Assembly (NCBI RefSeq): GCF_000013225.1
Contig: NC_007776.1
Span: 267,277 to 331,276 of the forward strand
Source of the DNA: Synechococcus sp. JA-2-3B'a(2-13)
GTDB lineage: Bacteria; Cyanobacteriota; Cyanobacteriia; Thermostichales; Thermostichaceae
Direction: 5' to 3'
Length of the DNA stretch: 64,000 bases
Shown: positions 57,545 to 64,000 of the stretch, piece by piece
Numbering within the stretch: the first letter of the stretch is position 1
How the letters are laid out: the number at the start of each line of letters is the position of its first letter
Made by a program: the position numbers and the translations under genes
The notes under the pieces: model-generated
Databases searched by the model: none
What the model saw: the letters and a program-made list of their open reading frames with translations, nothing else
Told to the model about the DNA's origin: nothing

Positions 57545-57879
57545 TGGGACAAGTCAGCAAGGGGCGGCTCTAACCAGACTAGACAAGGACTCCGTCCCGC
57601 TTACGCGAGCGGCAGAATTTTTTAGGGAAGCTCCAGAGATCCAGAGGAGCTGATACATTTACGCTGAACACTGCTGAACATCACTGTTCAACTATGCAGC
57701 GATAGCATTCTGTTTGTTTCCAACCAGAATGGCGGTATCCCGCAAAGCTTTGAGTAGAATACCCAAAGCGCAGTTTCCGTGTCGTCTTACTACCAATTTT
57801 CTGCTTTGCTTTGGCTACCATGTTGGCAGACTCGAAAGTAAACAGAAAGATCAACTGGTAGTAATCCGTACTGAACATA
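57545..57879. other. 335-bp intergenic stretch with a 24-bp repeat and an unassigned short frame
   Basis: A type I unit lies at 57585-57608 (tail GCTTACGCGA). On the minus strand an open frame (57681-57821, or 57887 with a longer start) reads MVAKAKQKIGSKTTRKLRFG, then SFAGYRHSGWKQTECYRC. It is very basic with no family recognised. The area is richer in A+T than its neighbours. It may be a fragment of a transferred element; I do not call a gene. Confidence 0.4.
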
Positions 57880-59724
57880 TTATACATTATTTTCAGTATA
57901 GTTGAGCTTATTATTGACTAGAGTCATGCTCTTCAGCTTATCTGCCGGCAAGGTTAAGCCCTGAAACCAGCTAAAAAACTGCAAGGACTCCGTCCCGCTG
58001 ACGCGAAAGGACTCCGTCCCGCTTACGCGATCGGCATAGGGCCAAAGAGCGGGCTCCAAGTAGTAGAAGTTCTCCCCCCGGTCGGTAAACTCCCAAAACT
58101 CTGCAGCCGTAGAGAGCAGCTCTTGGTGGATGCTCTGCAGGCGCGCCAGGGGCTCGTGCTGCATATCCTGATAGATCAGCCTGGCCCAGTCCTCCCGGCC
58201 ACGACTGAGGAAATAGGCTGCCAAGCGGACTTGGGTTTTGCGGATCCCACGCAGGGTGGTTTCCTGTTGCTCGCTTTCGGGATCCTGATCCAGACGTAAC
58301 AAGGCTTGCACAATGGCTTCCGTTGTTTCAGAGCCCAGAGCACAGCTCGACTGGGCCAACATTCCCAGATCAAAGCCAAAGGTTTCAGATAGGAAAAAGA
58401 GGCCAGCTTTGTAGGCAATTAAGCTGTAGTAGCGAAAGTAGCCAACAATCTGCAAGACCAGAGCCGACTGGCGGTGTTGTAGGGCTGCCTCGGCCAACAA
58501 GCGGTACTGCTTGAGCAGGTTGTAGCCGCTGCGGATGTCTCGCGCGTTGATGACGGCCCGCAGATAGGTGTTGAAAAACTTGATCACCCACCCCGCTACC
58601 GTGAGTTGTTGGGCTTCCAGGGCGCGGATCCCCAGCTCCCGGCTGTGAATGGCCACCAGGGTGCTCGCCTGGCGCATGCCGTTTAGCCCCTCGGCAAACA
58701 AGGCTTGATACTGCCGCAGTATCTTCAGCTCCAGCCAGGATCCCTCTGCCTCGATCCGGCCCAGCAGGCCCCTATCCACCGAAGCAAAGTCCGGATCCCG
58801 CCGCAGAGCCGGGGTAAAGAGAAACCAGGCAGGGGGCAGTTGTGCTTTGTGAGCAGCATAGAAGACCCACAGAGACTTCAAGCTGTCCAAGGCTTCCAGG
58901 AGAATGCTCCCCTCCTGCTGACGGAGAGCACTGGTGGCGATGCTTTTGATTTCATCCAGAGCCGAGAGGCAGCGCTGATGAGCTGGCGAGCATTCGCCCA
59001 TTGGAGAGTGCTGCTCTGTTGCTATGCCTACGGCACCCTGTATTCCTGCGCATCGCTGTTGCTGCACAACGTTGTCGTGACGAGGCCGCAGTTGCAGTGA
59101 ACAACGGGAGAAATAGCCCCTCTTGGATCCGGAGTCCGATCCTGATCTCCTGGAAGCAAGGGATCCCAAAACGGCCTGCCGCACCTGCTGCTCAATGCGA
59201 TGGATAATCGAGGCCGGTTGCAAGAAGTGAAACACGAAGCGAAAGTAGGGGATCAGCACCAAAAACGAGGCTGTGCCCAGCAGCAAATTCAGACCGATGA
59301 GCAGCCCCAGACGTTGTTGCTCCACACCGCCGACGCGAACGTAAAGGCTCAGGGCTGCCGAACTCCACAAACTGACCACATTGGCCAGAATCAGGAAAAA
59401 GAAGAGGTAGAAATTGACTTTCTCGCGCAAAAACAGCTCCGTGACCTTTGGCGTGAAGCGATCCGCGCTCAACTGCACCACAATGGCCACCACCGAGAGG
59501 GTAAAGCCCAGCACCCCCGACAACACCTGAGCCAAGGTGGTTACAAATTCCTGCAAAGCTTCTGTATCCTGCGTGGATCCCGCCCGAACCAGGTTCAACC
59601 CGCTCTGGATCCAGCGGTGCCCACCCCAAGCCCAAAGCAAACCTGCCCCCACCACTGCAGCACTCCAGGGCAGAAAGCGGGGGCGACGCCCAACAAAGCC
59701 TGGATCTGTGTGTCTCTCTTTCAC
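57880..59724 (-). CDS. DUF2254 membrane protein
   Basis: 614 residues. Four N-terminal membrane helices (FLPWSAAVVGAGLLWAWG, VLSGVLGFTLSVVAIVVQLSADRFTP, FYLFFFLILANVVSLWSSA and LGLLIGLNLLLGTASFLVLI) and a large cytoplasmic helical part are typical of DUF2254. The SADRFTPKV segment after helix two is a family mark. The middle (SRRSGSDSGSKRGYFSR to TEQHSPMGECSP) is irregular. Near the C-terminus, residues about 566-581 are two tandem eight-residue units, RVSGTESF and RVSGTESL, from the 24-bp repeat. Function is unknown. Confidence 0.78.
   Translation of the reverse strand: MKERHTDPGFVGRRPRFLPWSAAVVGAGLLWAWGGHRWIQSGLNLVRAGSTQDTEALQEFVTTLAQVLSGVLGFTLSVVAIVVQLSADRFTPKVTELFLREKVNFYLFFFLILANVVSLWSSAALSLYVRVGGVEQQRLGLLIGLNLLLGTASFLVLIPYFRFVFHFLQPASIIHRIEQQVRQAVLGSLASRRSGSDSGSKRGYFSRCSLQLRPRHDNVVQQQRCAGIQGAVGIATEQHSPMGECSPAHQRCLSALDEIKSIATSALRQQEGSILLEALDSLKSLWVFYAAHKAQLPPAWFLFTPALRRDPDFASVDRGLLGRIEAEGSWLELKILRQYQALFAEGLNGMRQASTLVAIHSRELGIRALEAQQLTVAGWVIKFFNTYLRAVINARDIRSGYNLLKQYRLLAEAALQHRQSALVLQIVGYFRYYSLIAYKAGLFFLSETFGFDLGMLAQSSCALGSETTEAIVQALLRLDQDPESEQQETTLRGIRKTQVRLAAYFLSRGREDWARLIYQDMQHEPLARLQSIHQELLSTAAEFWEFTDRGENFYYLEPALWPYADRVSGTESFRVSGTESLQFFSWFQGLTLPADKLKSMTLVNNKLNYTENNV
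57983..58030 (-). repeat. Two tandem type I units, in frame near the DUF2254 C-terminus
   Basis: Units at 57983-58006 (tail GCTGACGCGA) and 58007-58030 (tail GCTTACGCGA). The tails differ at the variable base, so the pair was not made by one recent duplication, or has since changed. Confidence 0.9.
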
Positions 59725-59751
59725 AATGGCCCTTCTCAGAGAGGGGGTGCC

Positions 59752-61248
59752 TCAATACTCGCTTAGAAGAGCTTCCACAAACTCGTAGCTGGAAAAAGGC
59801 CGCAGATCTTCTAGCCCCTCGCCGGCGCCGATAAAGCGGATGGGCAGGTTCATCTGCTGCGTAATGGCCAGGGCAATCCCCCCCTTGGCGGTGCTATCCA
59901 GCTTAGTCAGGATCACACCGCTCAACTTGGCAGCCTCGGCAAACACCTCGGCTTGGCGCAACCCGTTTTGCCCTTGGGTGGCATCCAGCACCAGAAGGCT
60001 TTCTACTTTGGCTTCGGGAGCTTTTTTGTCAACGATGCGGCGGATCTTGGCTAGCTCGTCCATCAGGTTTTTCTTGTTTTGCAGACGGCCTGCCGTGTCC
60101 ACCAACAGCAACTCGGTGCCCCTGGCCTTGGCGGCTGTGATGGCGTCAAAAACCACCGCTGCCGGATCGGCATTGGGAGAGGGATTGGCGATTACCTCTA
60201 CCCCTGCTCGCTCTGCCCAAACCTTGAGCTGCTCCACAGCAGCAGCCCGGAAAGTATCAGCAGCAGCAATCAGACAGCGGTATCCAGACTTGCGGGCGAC
60301 ATGGGCAATTTTGCCAATGGTGGTGGTTTTGCCCGCCCCATTCACCCCGACAATCAGCCAAATGTTGAGCGTGTCCCGTTGTGGGGCAAAGGTGGGATTC
60401 CCCACCGTCAACATCTGCCGCATCTGCTGCTTGAGGTATTTGACGGCCTCCTCTGGGGGCACCACCTCCTCTCGCATGCGCTTTTGTAGGGCTTGGATGA
60501 TCTGCTCGGTGGCGTCGATCCCCACATCGGCCTGCAGCAACAGGGCCTCAATTTCTTCCACAGCCTTCTGATCCAGGGGGCCGCGGCCTACCAGGGCTTT
60601 CAACTGGTTGATCAGGTTAAGGCGAGTTTTGCCCAAGCCTCGCCGCAGCTTTTGCAGCCAGGAGATTTCCTCAACGGAAATCTCTTCCGGTTTGCGCCCT
60701 TGGGCCGCCAGGATCTCGGCTGACCAGCGGAAGCCCTCATCGAAGACCAGCTCTTCCGGCCCAGTCTCTGGAGAAGGAGCAACGGCTGGAGTCACCGGCT
60801 CGGGTTTGGGCTCATCCACGGCGCTGGCTTGCAGGGCTTGGAGACGCTCAGCAGCACGGGGAGCCAGATCGAAAAACGAGGGAGCTGCCGCCGGCTGCAC
60901 AGGGGGCGATTCTGGAGATGCTGGTTCTTGTGTTGGAGTGGAGGACTGGACGGGTTCACGGGGTTCTGCTTGGGCAAGTGGGCCGGAGTCCTCAGTCGAG
61001 GCCGGTGGCTGTGGCTGGACGGATTCTGCAGGGATCCCTTCCGCTGGCGCAGGTGGGACAGAGTCCTGGGTTGCCGGTGGGGCTTGGGCAGCGGTACGGG
61101 CCTTCAGGTTGGCATAGGCGGCTTTGGCGAAGGCCAAATAGTCTTCCGGGGAGATCTCCGCCGGTTCCGGGGCCGGTGGCGAAGGCTCTGCTTCACCAGA
61201 AGAGTCGGTAGAGTCGGTATAGCGGCGGCGAAACCAATCGAAGGCCAT
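59752..61248 (-). CDS. ftsY: Signal recognition particle receptor FtsY
   Basis: 498 residues from ATG 61248 (MAFDWFRRRYTDSTD); an upstream start is rejected. A long acidic, Pro/Ala/Glu-rich N-terminal region (about 1-190) precedes the N domain (LQKLRRGLGKTRLNLINQLKALV) and the G domain with GVNGAGKTTTIGKIA, DTFRAAAVEQL, DTAGRLQNKKNLMDEL, TKLDSTAKGG and FIGAGEGLEDLRPF. It is the partner of the Ffh encoded at 9.4-10.8 kb. A decayed 24-bp repeat is probably read as QDSVPPAP (about residues 60-68) in the low-complexity region. Confidence 0.95.
   Translation of the reverse strand: MAFDWFRRRYTDSTDSSGEAEPSPPAPEPAEISPEDYLAFAKAAYANLKARTAAQAPPATQDSVPPAPAEGIPAESVQPQPPASTEDSGPLAQAEPREPVQSSTPTQEPASPESPPVQPAAAPSFFDLAPRAAERLQALQASAVDEPKPEPVTPAVAPSPETGPEELVFDEGFRWSAEILAAQGRKPEEISVEEISWLQKLRRGLGKTRLNLINQLKALVGRGPLDQKAVEEIEALLLQADVGIDATEQIIQALQKRMREEVVPPEEAVKYLKQQMRQMLTVGNPTFAPQRDTLNIWLIVGVNGAGKTTTIGKIAHVARKSGYRCLIAAADTFRAAAVEQLKVWAERAGVEVIANPSPNADPAAVVFDAITAAKARGTELLLVDTAGRLQNKKNLMDELAKIRRIVDKKAPEAKVESLLVLDATQGQNGLRQAEVFAEAAKLSGVILTKLDSTAKGGIALAITQQMNLPIRFIGAGEGLEDLRPFSSYEFVEALLSEY
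61046..61069 (+). repeat. Decayed 24-bp repeat in ftsY
   Basis: GGCGCAGGTGGGACAG then AGTCCTGG. On the minus strand the arm is GGAC-TCT-GTCC, so the stem is kept with a changed loop. It is read in the same frame (QDSVPPAP) as KDSVPLTR copies elsewhere. Confidence 0.5.
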
Positions 61249-61347
61249 AATCCCATCTCCAGCCTGGCTGATCTTTATCCAGTTTGACAGAGCAGCTCTC
61301 CTGCTAGAGCGCAGCCCTGGGGAGCTCATCCCTGCTCAATGGGGATC

Positions 61348-61371
61348 CCCGTTAGCGGGACGAGGTCCTTT
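61348..61371 (+). repeat. 24-bp repeat that provides the stop codon of the DUF2993 gene
   Basis: CCCGTTAGCGGGACG then AGGTCCTTT. On the minus strand it is read GLERTSSR-stop, with TAA at 61354-61352 coming from the tail GCTAACG. The hairpin is GGAC-CTC-GTCC. Confidence 0.85.
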
Positions 61372-62185
61372 CCAACCCTTCCACCCGCACAAACCCAATC
61401 ACCTGCAACTGGTCAGGCTCTATCTCTAGGCTGAGCACCCGCATCAGGATCCCAATCTCTTCCAGCTCTTGCAGGTCAAGCACCTCATTGAGCCCGCCCA
61501 AAAACGCTGCTGAGATCTCATCGGGAACCCGCACAGAACCGATCACAAACTCCGGATTCTCCAGCTTTAGGCTGCGCCCTTCTTCCACGCGGATCCCGGT
61601 GTTAAACACCACCTCCACCGCTCGCGTTAGCGGGACGGAGTCCTTTTGCTCAGTACCGCCGTCTTTCTCCACCAAGAGGGCAGAGAGCTGAATGCGGCTG
61701 GGATCCAAAAACTCGACGCGGGGCTGACGCAGATCAAAACGGCGAGCTTCCCTTCCAGCTCCCCCAAAAGGCAGATCGGCGCGGATATCCTGAAACTGGC
61801 GGAGCACCTCCGGCTTGTTGAGGGCAGCATTCAAGTCCTCTTCCCGCACCAACACCCGTACCGCCGCTTGCAGAGGTCGCGCCAGGCGCAAGGGAGCCCC
61901 CTGGAAAAAAGAGGGGTCAATTGCCACCGGATCAGTTTCCAGCTCCAGAAGCTCGATGCGGGGAAAGGGCGCTCGATAGAGCCCGCGACCGGCGATCAGC
62001 AGGCGATCCGCTTGGCCATTCAGCAGCCGGTAATTGGGCTGGCTTTGGATGCGCACCTCCAAAACCTCTGCCCGATCCAACTGATCCAACAGAAGCTGCC
62101 GCGCCGTCTGATCCGCCAGATAGCCCGCTCCTCCTCCCAAGCCCGCCAACAGCCCCAAGAGAACCGCCAGGATCTCCATGCTCAC
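61352..62185 (-). CDS. DUF2993 (LmeA-like) protein
   Basis: 277 residues. An N-terminal hydrophobic segment (ILAVLLGLLAGLGGGAGYL) acts as signal or anchor. It is followed by the DUF2993 beta-rich fold: RIQSQPNYRLLNGQADRLLIAGRGL, then LETDPVAIDP and LVREEDLNAALNKPEVLRQF. This family may bind or carry lipids. A 24-bp repeat lies in frame (KDSVPLTR, residues about 180-188). The C-terminal residues RTSSR and the stop codon come from a second copy, so the original C-terminus may be shortened or changed. Confidence 0.85.
   Translation of the reverse strand: MSMEILAVLLGLLAGLGGGAGYLADQTARQLLLDQLDRAEVLEVRIQSQPNYRLLNGQADRLLIAGRGLYRAPFPRIELLELETDPVAIDPSFFQGAPLRLARPLQAAVRVLVREEDLNAALNKPEVLRQFQDIRADLPFGGAGREARRFDLRQPRVEFLDPSRIQLSALLVEKDGGTEQKDSVPLTRAVEVVFNTGIRVEEGRSLKLENPEFVIGSVRVPDEISAAFLGGLNEVLDLQELEEIGILMRVLSLEIEPDQLQVIGFVRVEGLERTSSR
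61623..61646 (+). repeat. 24-bp repeat, in frame in the DUF2993 gene
   Basis: CGCGTTAGCGGGACG then GAGTCCTTT. It is read on the minus strand as KDSVPLTR between DGGTEQ and AVEVVFNTG, a loop between strands. Confidence 0.88.
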
Positions 62186-62247
62186 TGCCCTGCTGTGCCC
62201 TAACCTAGGTTAGCAAGGGGATCCCTGGCCCCCCTTGGGGATCTGGG

Positions 62248-62715
62248 CTAGCGCAGCACCTTGAGGGGGCTGGCCTCAATGGGTCGGTTGCCCATAAAGG
62301 TTTTGGCAATTTTCAGGCCATCGGCCATTATCGGCCGATTGAGCGCGGGGTCATGGATGAATTTGGCGCCAGAGGCAACCGTTGGGCGTCCCTCCCCCCA
62401 AGTGTCCACGACTTTGAGAGTTGCAGCAGCAACTGGACGTCCGTCGGCATAGTAATCCACCACTTTCAGGGTCGAAGCCCCAACCGGACGGTGGTCAATC
62501 TCAATTTCGCTGAACTTGACAGGGCTGGGAAACACGGGCGGGCCGGATTTCTCCCCCAGCAGTACCGGCATCTGAGCAGCCGCAGAGGCCCCATCAGCAG
62601 GCAGGGGAGCCAGGTTTAGAGCGTTACCCGTTTGCGTTAGCGGGAGGGCGTCCTTTCCCATAGAAGAAGCCTCTTGCTCTGGAAGCGTGCCGGAATGACC
62701 ATTTGGAACGGCCAT
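62248..62715 (-). CDS. Protein with five tandem 17-residue RP-x-x-A-x-x-x-K repeats
   Basis: 155 residues. A loose N-terminal half is followed by five units that all begin Arg-Pro and are exactly 17 residues apart: RPVGASTLKVVDYYADG, RPVAAATLKVVDTWGEG, RPTVASGAKFIHDPALN, RPIMADGLKIAKTFMGN, and a short last unit RPIEASPLKVLR. Similar RPI-x-AS repeats occur, to my memory, in other cyanobacterial proteins of unknown function. No signal peptide. A diverged 24-bp repeat is read as KDALPLTQ near residue 21. The regular period suggests a stacked beta structure; that is inference. Confidence 0.75.
   Translation of the reverse strand: MAVPNGHSGTLPEQEASSMGKDALPLTQTGNALNLAPLPADGASAAAQMPVLLGEKSGPPVFPSPVKFSEIEIDHRPVGASTLKVVDYYADGRPVAAATLKVVDTWGEGRPTVASGAKFIHDPALNRPIMADGLKIAKTFMGNRPIEASPLKVLR
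62633..62656 (+). repeat. Diverged 24-bp repeat in the 17-residue-repeat gene
   Basis: TGCGTTAGCGGGAGG then GCGTCCTTT; read in the KDSVPLTR frame as KDALPLTQ. The hairpin stem is weakened here. Confidence 0.7.
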
Positions 62716-63042
62716 AAGAAACTCCTGAGTTGGTAGAGATAATGAACAAAACAGGACGGGAAAGGGCAGGAAGCTAGATCCCAGTGGAGCGCTGCAGAAG
62801 AGGGATATCCTTGGCAGGGCTAAAGGTTGGCCTCCCCAAGTTCAAATGAGTGAGACTGAATCTCGAATCTAAAAATATTCTAAACCAAAGTTTGGCATGG
62901 GATCCGCCGGCTGTGACCCAACGGTTCCTGAGACGATGCCGGCCAGTCGCGTTAGCGTTGCGCAGCTATGACGTCCTCTTCGCTTCAGCCACTCCCTGGC
63001 AAAATCCAAAGCGGACGGTACACTAGTGAGTTAGCAAAGTCT
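62716..63042. other. 327-bp intergenic region with one variant repeat
   Basis: Divergent promoter space. At 62947-62970 TCGCGTTAGC is joined to GTTGCGCAGCTATG, the same tail with a GTTGC/GCAGC arm. No gene or clear terminator was seen. Confidence 0.5.
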
Positions 63043-63408
63043 ATGGCAGGGATCCCCTATTCCTATTGGCGCTGGGCAAGGTGGGCTACACCGGCTCTGT
63101 GGGCGTTGCTGCTTTTGTCTGCTCCTGCGGCTTGGGCTTCTGCCCCGGATGCGCCCCCATTTGACTTGGGTGTCGTCCGCTCCCGTTCTTTGCCGTGGAG
63201 ACATCCTCTCCTTGTTCCCGAGCAGAAGGATCCCATCCCAGCCACTCGCGTTAGCGGGACGGAGTCCTGGGTTGAGGTCGAGGTGACAGAGCATCCCTTT
63301 CTGGAGTTCACCCTTGAAGAAAGCAACGCAGCTATTGCCCTATTCGGCTGTGATTGCCCGGCCCACCTCAACCAGTTGCGGAGACTGCGTGGCCTGCCTT
63401 TGCTGTGA
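63043..63408 (+). CDS. Small exported hypothetical protein
   Basis: About 121 residues from ATG 63043: MAGIPYSYWRWARWATPAL, WALLLLSAPAAWASAPDAP, a signal peptide with a probable cut after AWA. The mature part is short and ends CDCPAHLNQLRRLRGLPLL, with a Cys pair. Residues 69-76 are RVSGTESW from a 24-bp repeat. An earlier start at 62968 would begin in another variant repeat and is less likely. No family recognised. Confidence 0.6.
   Translation: MAGIPYSYWRWARWATPALWALLLLSAPAAWASAPDAPPFDLGVVRSRSLPWRHPLLVPEQKDPIPATRVSGTESWVEVEVTEHPFLEFTLEESNAAIALFGCDCPAHLNQLRRLRGLPLL
63247..63270 (+). repeat. 24-bp repeat, in frame in the exported protein
   Basis: CGCGTTAGCGGGACG then GAGTCCTGG. It begins on a codon boundary and encodes RVSGTESW. 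Confidence 0.85.
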
Positions 63409-63527
63409 AGCATAGCTCCACCAGTAGCCATCCCCGACCAAGAAACACAGGAAGTCATCAAGGCCAAAGATTGGGAGCGAGAGCCATTTCAGCCGGCCTT
63501 GGGCAGAAGGGATCCCTCTGTGCCGAG

Positions 63528-64000
63528 TTAGGGCAGGACAGGGAGTAGCGGCAGGATCTCAATCTCGGTGCGTTGGGTTTGTTCGGGGGATCCGGAGGGC
63601 CAAATGGAGCCGCCGGAGCCGTGGAGTGGAACGGTCTGACCGGCTGGGCTGACCATGCCGTGCTGAATGATGAGCTGGTTGAGGCGGGCAATGCGCTCCG
63701 AGACGGGGGGATGGGTGCGCAGGAACTCTGGCACAGATCCGCGGGATTGCAACTTGGCCAAAAATTGCGGCATGCCCTGCGGGTCAAACCCGGCGCGATA
63801 GGCTGCCCCCAGACCTTTTTCATCGGCGATAAACTCGTTCTCACGGCTCTGCGGGCGCCGTACTCCCAATTCCAGGGCCAGAGCGGCCAGGGTACTGTCG
63901 TTGAGCCCCAACAATTGAGCCCCAAACTGGGCAGTGGCAGCCTGCTGCAGTTGTTGCAGGCCGTGGCGTTCGCCGATGTGAGCCACCTCGTGGGCCAGCA
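63528..64000 (-). CDS. M48-family zinc metallopeptidase, C-terminal part, 5' end beyond window
   Basis: The frame is open to the window edge. It begins LLAHEVAHIGERHGL, where HEVAH is the zinc-binding HExxH motif. The third ligand and following segment are in ENEFIADEKGLGAAYRAGFDP (E-x-x-AD). The C-terminal part has THPPVSERIARLNQLI, usual in M48 (HtpX/Oma1/BepA-like) peptidases. It probably acts in membrane or periplasmic protein quality control. The N-terminus, with signal or membrane parts, lies outside. Confidence 0.88.
   Translation of the reverse strand, partial: LAHEVAHIGERHGLQQLQQAATAQFGAQLLGLNDSTLAALALELGVRRPQSRENEFIADEKGLGAAYRAGFDPQGMPQFLAKLQSRGSVPEFLRTHPPVSERIARLNQLIIQHGMVSPAGQTVPLHGSGGSIWPSGSPEQTQRTEIEILPLLPVLP

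Noticed and set aside
57681-57887. Open frame of 68 codons on the minus strand, very basic
   Set aside because: No family, no ribosome site, overlaps the DUF2254 end by a few bases and lies in an AT-rich gap; not called as a gene.
54500-59045. GCTATGCCTACGGCA found near 54507 and near 59020
   Set aside because: Two 15-base matches could be another short repeat, but with no tail or hairpin module and only two copies the case is too weak.
59315-59338. RVGGVEQQ in the DUF2254 protein, resembling a type II repeat
   Set aside because: It lies between two membrane helices and the DNA arm (GCTCCACACC) no longer pairs well; native protein sequence is as likely.

Overview
The window looks like a chromosomal segment of a unicellular thermophilic cyanobacterium close to the Yellowstone hot-spring Synechococcus lineage (JA-3-3Ab / JA-2-3B'a type). 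The evidence is oxygenic photosynthesis genes (psbB, psbT, psbM, ndhD), cyanobacterium-restricted families (GUN4, DUF1995, a DUF7219-like protein, CobN) and an extreme density of the palindrome GGGATCCC, which in this lineage seems to take the place of the cyanobacterial HIP1 octamer. The assignment is from recognition only. No rRNA, tRNA or CRISPR array was seen.

Layout. 0-1.6 kb: end of a LOR/SDH-type gene, SAM hydroxide adenosyltransferase, Hsp20. 1.8-3.5 kb: a scrambled xanthine dehydrogenase remnant, a cluster of short repeats and a solo tnpB element. 3.6-7.8 kb: a 1366-residue UvrD-like helicase. 7.8-17.5 kb: hisC, trmL, ffh, a carotenoid oxygenase, two conserved cyanobacterial proteins and an ABC importer pair. 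17.6-18.7 kb: a deleted DarT-DarG toxin-antitoxin locus in which the toxin is reduced to 24 codons. 18.7-27.5 kb: ndk, hupE, an alkyltransferase-like repair protein, a 5'-nucleotidase, GUN4, DUF1995, and thiC under a TPP riboswitch. 27.6-30.2 kb: psbM and a 2Fe-2S ferredoxin (minus strand) upstream of psbB-psbT. 30.6-49.6 kb: housekeeping genes purS-purQ, comB, argC, murD-ftsW, ndhD, pdhA, cdsA, valS and an RRM protein, with conserved unknowns between. 49.8-63.4 kb: a decaying, repeat-rich accessory stretch with a CobN lacking its C-terminal third, two SBBP-repeat proteins (one collapsed), a deleted class-I amidotransferase, an ABC permease, a PMT-type glycosyltransferase, a DUF2254 protein, ftsY, a DUF2993 protein and a protein made of 17-residue repeats. 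The right edge cuts an M48 peptidase.

The most unusual feature is a family of very short modular repeats, 24 bp each. A unit has a variable small hairpin arm (GGAC-TCC-GTCC, GTGC-TCC-GCAC or GTCGC-TAC-GCGAC) joined to a near-constant tail GCTNACGCGA. About two dozen copies are present, roughly three quarters of them between 52 and 63.3 kb. Most lie inside genes, where 24 bp adds exactly eight codons and so keeps the frame. In a collapsed SBBP gene, two tandem units interrupt a beta-propeller repeat as an exact 16-codon insert. Other copies supply stop codons, abut a start codon or sit at deletion junctions. The hairpin is kept by paired changes in both arms. This points to a miniature mobile or replicated element that tolerates, and perhaps exploits, protein-coding sequence.
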